The notes under the pieces: generated by a model | The model's input: only the letters and a program-made list of their open reading frames with translations | The model's database searches: none | Told to the model about the DNA's origin: nothing | Shown: piece after piece, positions 62,577 through 64,000 of the stretch | How positions within the stretch are numbered: position 1 is the stretch's first letter | How the letters are laid out: each line of letters begins with the position of its first letter | Program-made: the position numbers and the translations under genes | NCBI RefSeq assembly: GCF_013623835.1 | Contig: NZ_JABKDE010000004.1 | Span: 1 to 64,000, forward strand | Origin: Brevibacterium oceani | Lineage (GTDB): Bacteria > Actinomycetota > Actinomycetes > Actinomycetales > Brevibacteriaceae | Reading direction: 5' to 3' | Length of the DNA: 64,000 nucleotides

Positions 62577-64000
62577 CGTTCGTGTCTCCTTTCGTGCCGG
62601 CAGCGGTGACCTCGCCGAGGCGGGGCTCCCTGTTCGTGCTGGTCGTGCCCTGATCGTCCATGAGGGTGCGCAGCTGCGCTTCGTCCGGGTGATCGAGGAC
62701 GGTTTCGACGCGTCCGGAACGCATGAGCACGACCCGGTCGGAACCGATGACGGACTCGGCCCGGTGGGCGATGACGAGCACGGTGCGCCCCTGCACGAGT
62801 TCGGACAGCGCCCGTTGGATCTCGTCCTCCGAGTCGGGATCGGTGGCGGCGGTGGCTTCGTCGAGGACGAGGATCGGGGCGTCGGCGAGGATCGCCCGCG
62901 CGATGGCGATGCGCTGCTCCTGCCCGCCGGAGAGCCGGACGCCCTCTCCCCAGACGGTGTCGAGCCCTTCGGGCAGGGCACGGATCTCCTCGGCGATGAA
63001 GGCCTTCTCCGCCGCCGCCCAGATCGCCTCGTCACCGGCGTCGGGTCGGGCGAGCCGGATGTTCTCCCGAAGACTCATCCGCAGCAGCTGCGGGTTCTGC
63101 AGGACGAAGGCGATCCGTTCGTAGAGTTCGACGGTGCCGAAGGTGCGCAGATCGCGACCTCCGAGCAGGACTCGACCGGAATCGGGGTCCATGAACCTGG
63201 CGGCGAGGACCGCAAGCGTCGACTTCCCCGAGCCGGAAGGGCCGATGAGCGCGGTCACCGAGCCTGTCGGCACCTCGAGGCTGACTCGGTCGAGGGCACG
63301 AGTGGTGCCCGTGTAGGAGTAGCTGACGTCGTCGAAGGAGATCGCCGCAGTCTCGGTGCCGGTCCCCGTCGCCCCGGGCATGGCGCCGGGATCGGTGTCC
63401 ATAGTCGCGGTGGCGAGCAGATCGCCGAGGCGCTTGGCCGAGCTGCCGGCGATCTGATACGACCACATGGTCCGGCCGATGACCTGGATCGTGTTCGGCA
63501 GGACGAGGGCGATGAGGGTGGTGACGATGAGGTCGGCGGGAGTCACCTCGGTGGCAGAGACGAGCAGGGAGCCGATGGAGACATTGAGAACGATGAGCAC
63601 GGGCACGCTCACCAGTGCCTCGCCGATCGCAGATGCCCGCAGCATCGGCCCGACCCAGCCTGTGTAGAAGGTGGAGAAGGCGCTCGCGGCCTCCGTATAG
63701 CGCGAATGCGCGCGCCCGGTGCGACCGAAGGCCTTGATCACAGCGATGCCGTCGGCGAATTCGACGGCCGTGGCCGAGACCTCGGAGAGCCGGGTGTCCA
63801 TCTCCGCGGTCTTCTCGCCCATGCCGCGCATCGTCCAGGCCTGCACGATGAGGTAGATCGGCACAGAGGCGAAGGTGAGGAGTCCTAGTCGCCAGTCGAT
63901 GATGAACGCGTAGACGAGGAGCGCCAGCGGGGTGATGATGGCCATCGCCGATTCGACGGGGGCGTGGGCGACGAGCTGGTGGAGGGTCTTCGTGTCGTCC
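62569..64000 (-). CDS. ABC transporter half-subunit, 5' end outside the window
   Basis: The frame is open to the window edge (first visible residues DDTKTLHQLVAH), so the start lies beyond 64000 and the listed region is the 3' 477 codons. It holds the end of a membrane domain and a complete ATPase: Walker A GPSGSGKST, signature LSGGQEQR, Walker B LVLDEATAATD and switch His IAHRAE. The short Walker B to D-loop (EATAATDP) is of the normal catalytic type. It forms the heterodimer with the next gene. Confidence 0.85.
   Translation of the reverse strand, partial: DDTKTLHQLVAHAPVESAMAIITPLALLVYAFIIDWRLGLLTFASVPIYLIVQAWTMRGMGEKTAEMDTRLSEVSATAVEFADGIAVIKAFGRTGRAHSRYTEAASAFSTFYTGWVGPMLRASAIGEALVSVPVLIVLNVSIGSLLVSATEVTPADLIVTTLIALVLPNTIQVIGRTMWSYQIAGSSAKRLGDLLATATMDTDPGAMPGATGTGTETAAISFDDVSYSYTGTTRALDRVSLEVPTGSVTALIGPSGSGKSTLAVLAARFMDPDSGRVLLGGRDLRTFGTVELYERIAFVLQNPQLLRMSLRENIRLARPDAGDEAIWAAAEKAFIAEEIRALPEGLDTVWGEGVRLSGGQEQRIAIARAILADAPILVLDEATAATDPDSEDEIQRALSELVQGRTVLVIAHRAESVIGSDRVVLMRSGRVETVLDHPDEAQLRTLMDDQGTTSTNREPRLGEVTAAGTKGDTNDD

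Overview
This window looks like a chromosomal segment of a high-GC actinobacterium. The best guess is the order Micrococcales, probably Brevibacterium or a close relative. The grounds are the strong GC bias of coding sequence, the actinobacterial companions of the purine genes (DUF3073, a sterol-carrier-like protein, a DUF6882 protein), a copper amine oxidase cluster, and many genes whose start codon sits 6-7 nt after a TANNNT -10 box. The genus is inference. I see no rRNA, tRNA, phage, insertion sequence or CRISPR array.

Layout. 0-9 kb: a DoxX-like membrane protein, a DUF6882 protein, a heterodimeric ABC exporter and a repeat-bearing surface protein with a sortase-type tail. 9-18 kb: purS-purQ, then a six-gene minus-strand operon (amidohydrolase, potA, potD, potB, potC, FAD amine oxidoreductase) that imports and probably catabolises a polyamine-like compound. 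18-30 kb: the rest of the purine genes here, a purD-purC fusion (minus) diverging from an asparaginase/sterol-carrier/aldehyde dehydrogenase operon, then a drug/metabolite transporter, a tandem universal stress protein, and purF-purM followed by DUF3073. purL is not in the window. 30-52 kb: mixed housekeeping and accessory genes, including an HTTM membrane pair, a LysR/EamA divergent pair, a phytoene-desaturase-like enzyme, a short TenA-like protein, an ATP-grasp ligase, an MHS transporter, HutD, catalase, aconitase, a Fpg/Nei glycosylase, an aldo/keto reductase and a ThrE exporter. 51-60 kb: an amine/alcohol oxidation region (GMC oxidase, copper amine oxidase, TetR, AraC, APC permease, aldehyde dehydrogenase) that reads as an aromatic monoamine (tyramine or phenylethylamine type) degradation module. 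60-64 kb: a methyltransferase with a damaged 3' end and a two-gene ABC transporter running off the window.

Two structural themes stand out. First, seven copies of an exactly 56-bp imperfect palindrome lie between 30.3 and 60.8 kb, each within about 25 bp of a stop codon, and none lies in the first 30 kb. The spacing suggests a terminator, but the conservation suggests a dispersed element. Second, about fifteen genes show a -10 box (TAGGCT, TAGACT, TAGAGT and similar) placed so that transcription would begin at or next to the start codon, implying widespread leaderless mRNAs. This also settles several start codons. Several divergent promoters carry short inverted repeats that are good operator candidates.
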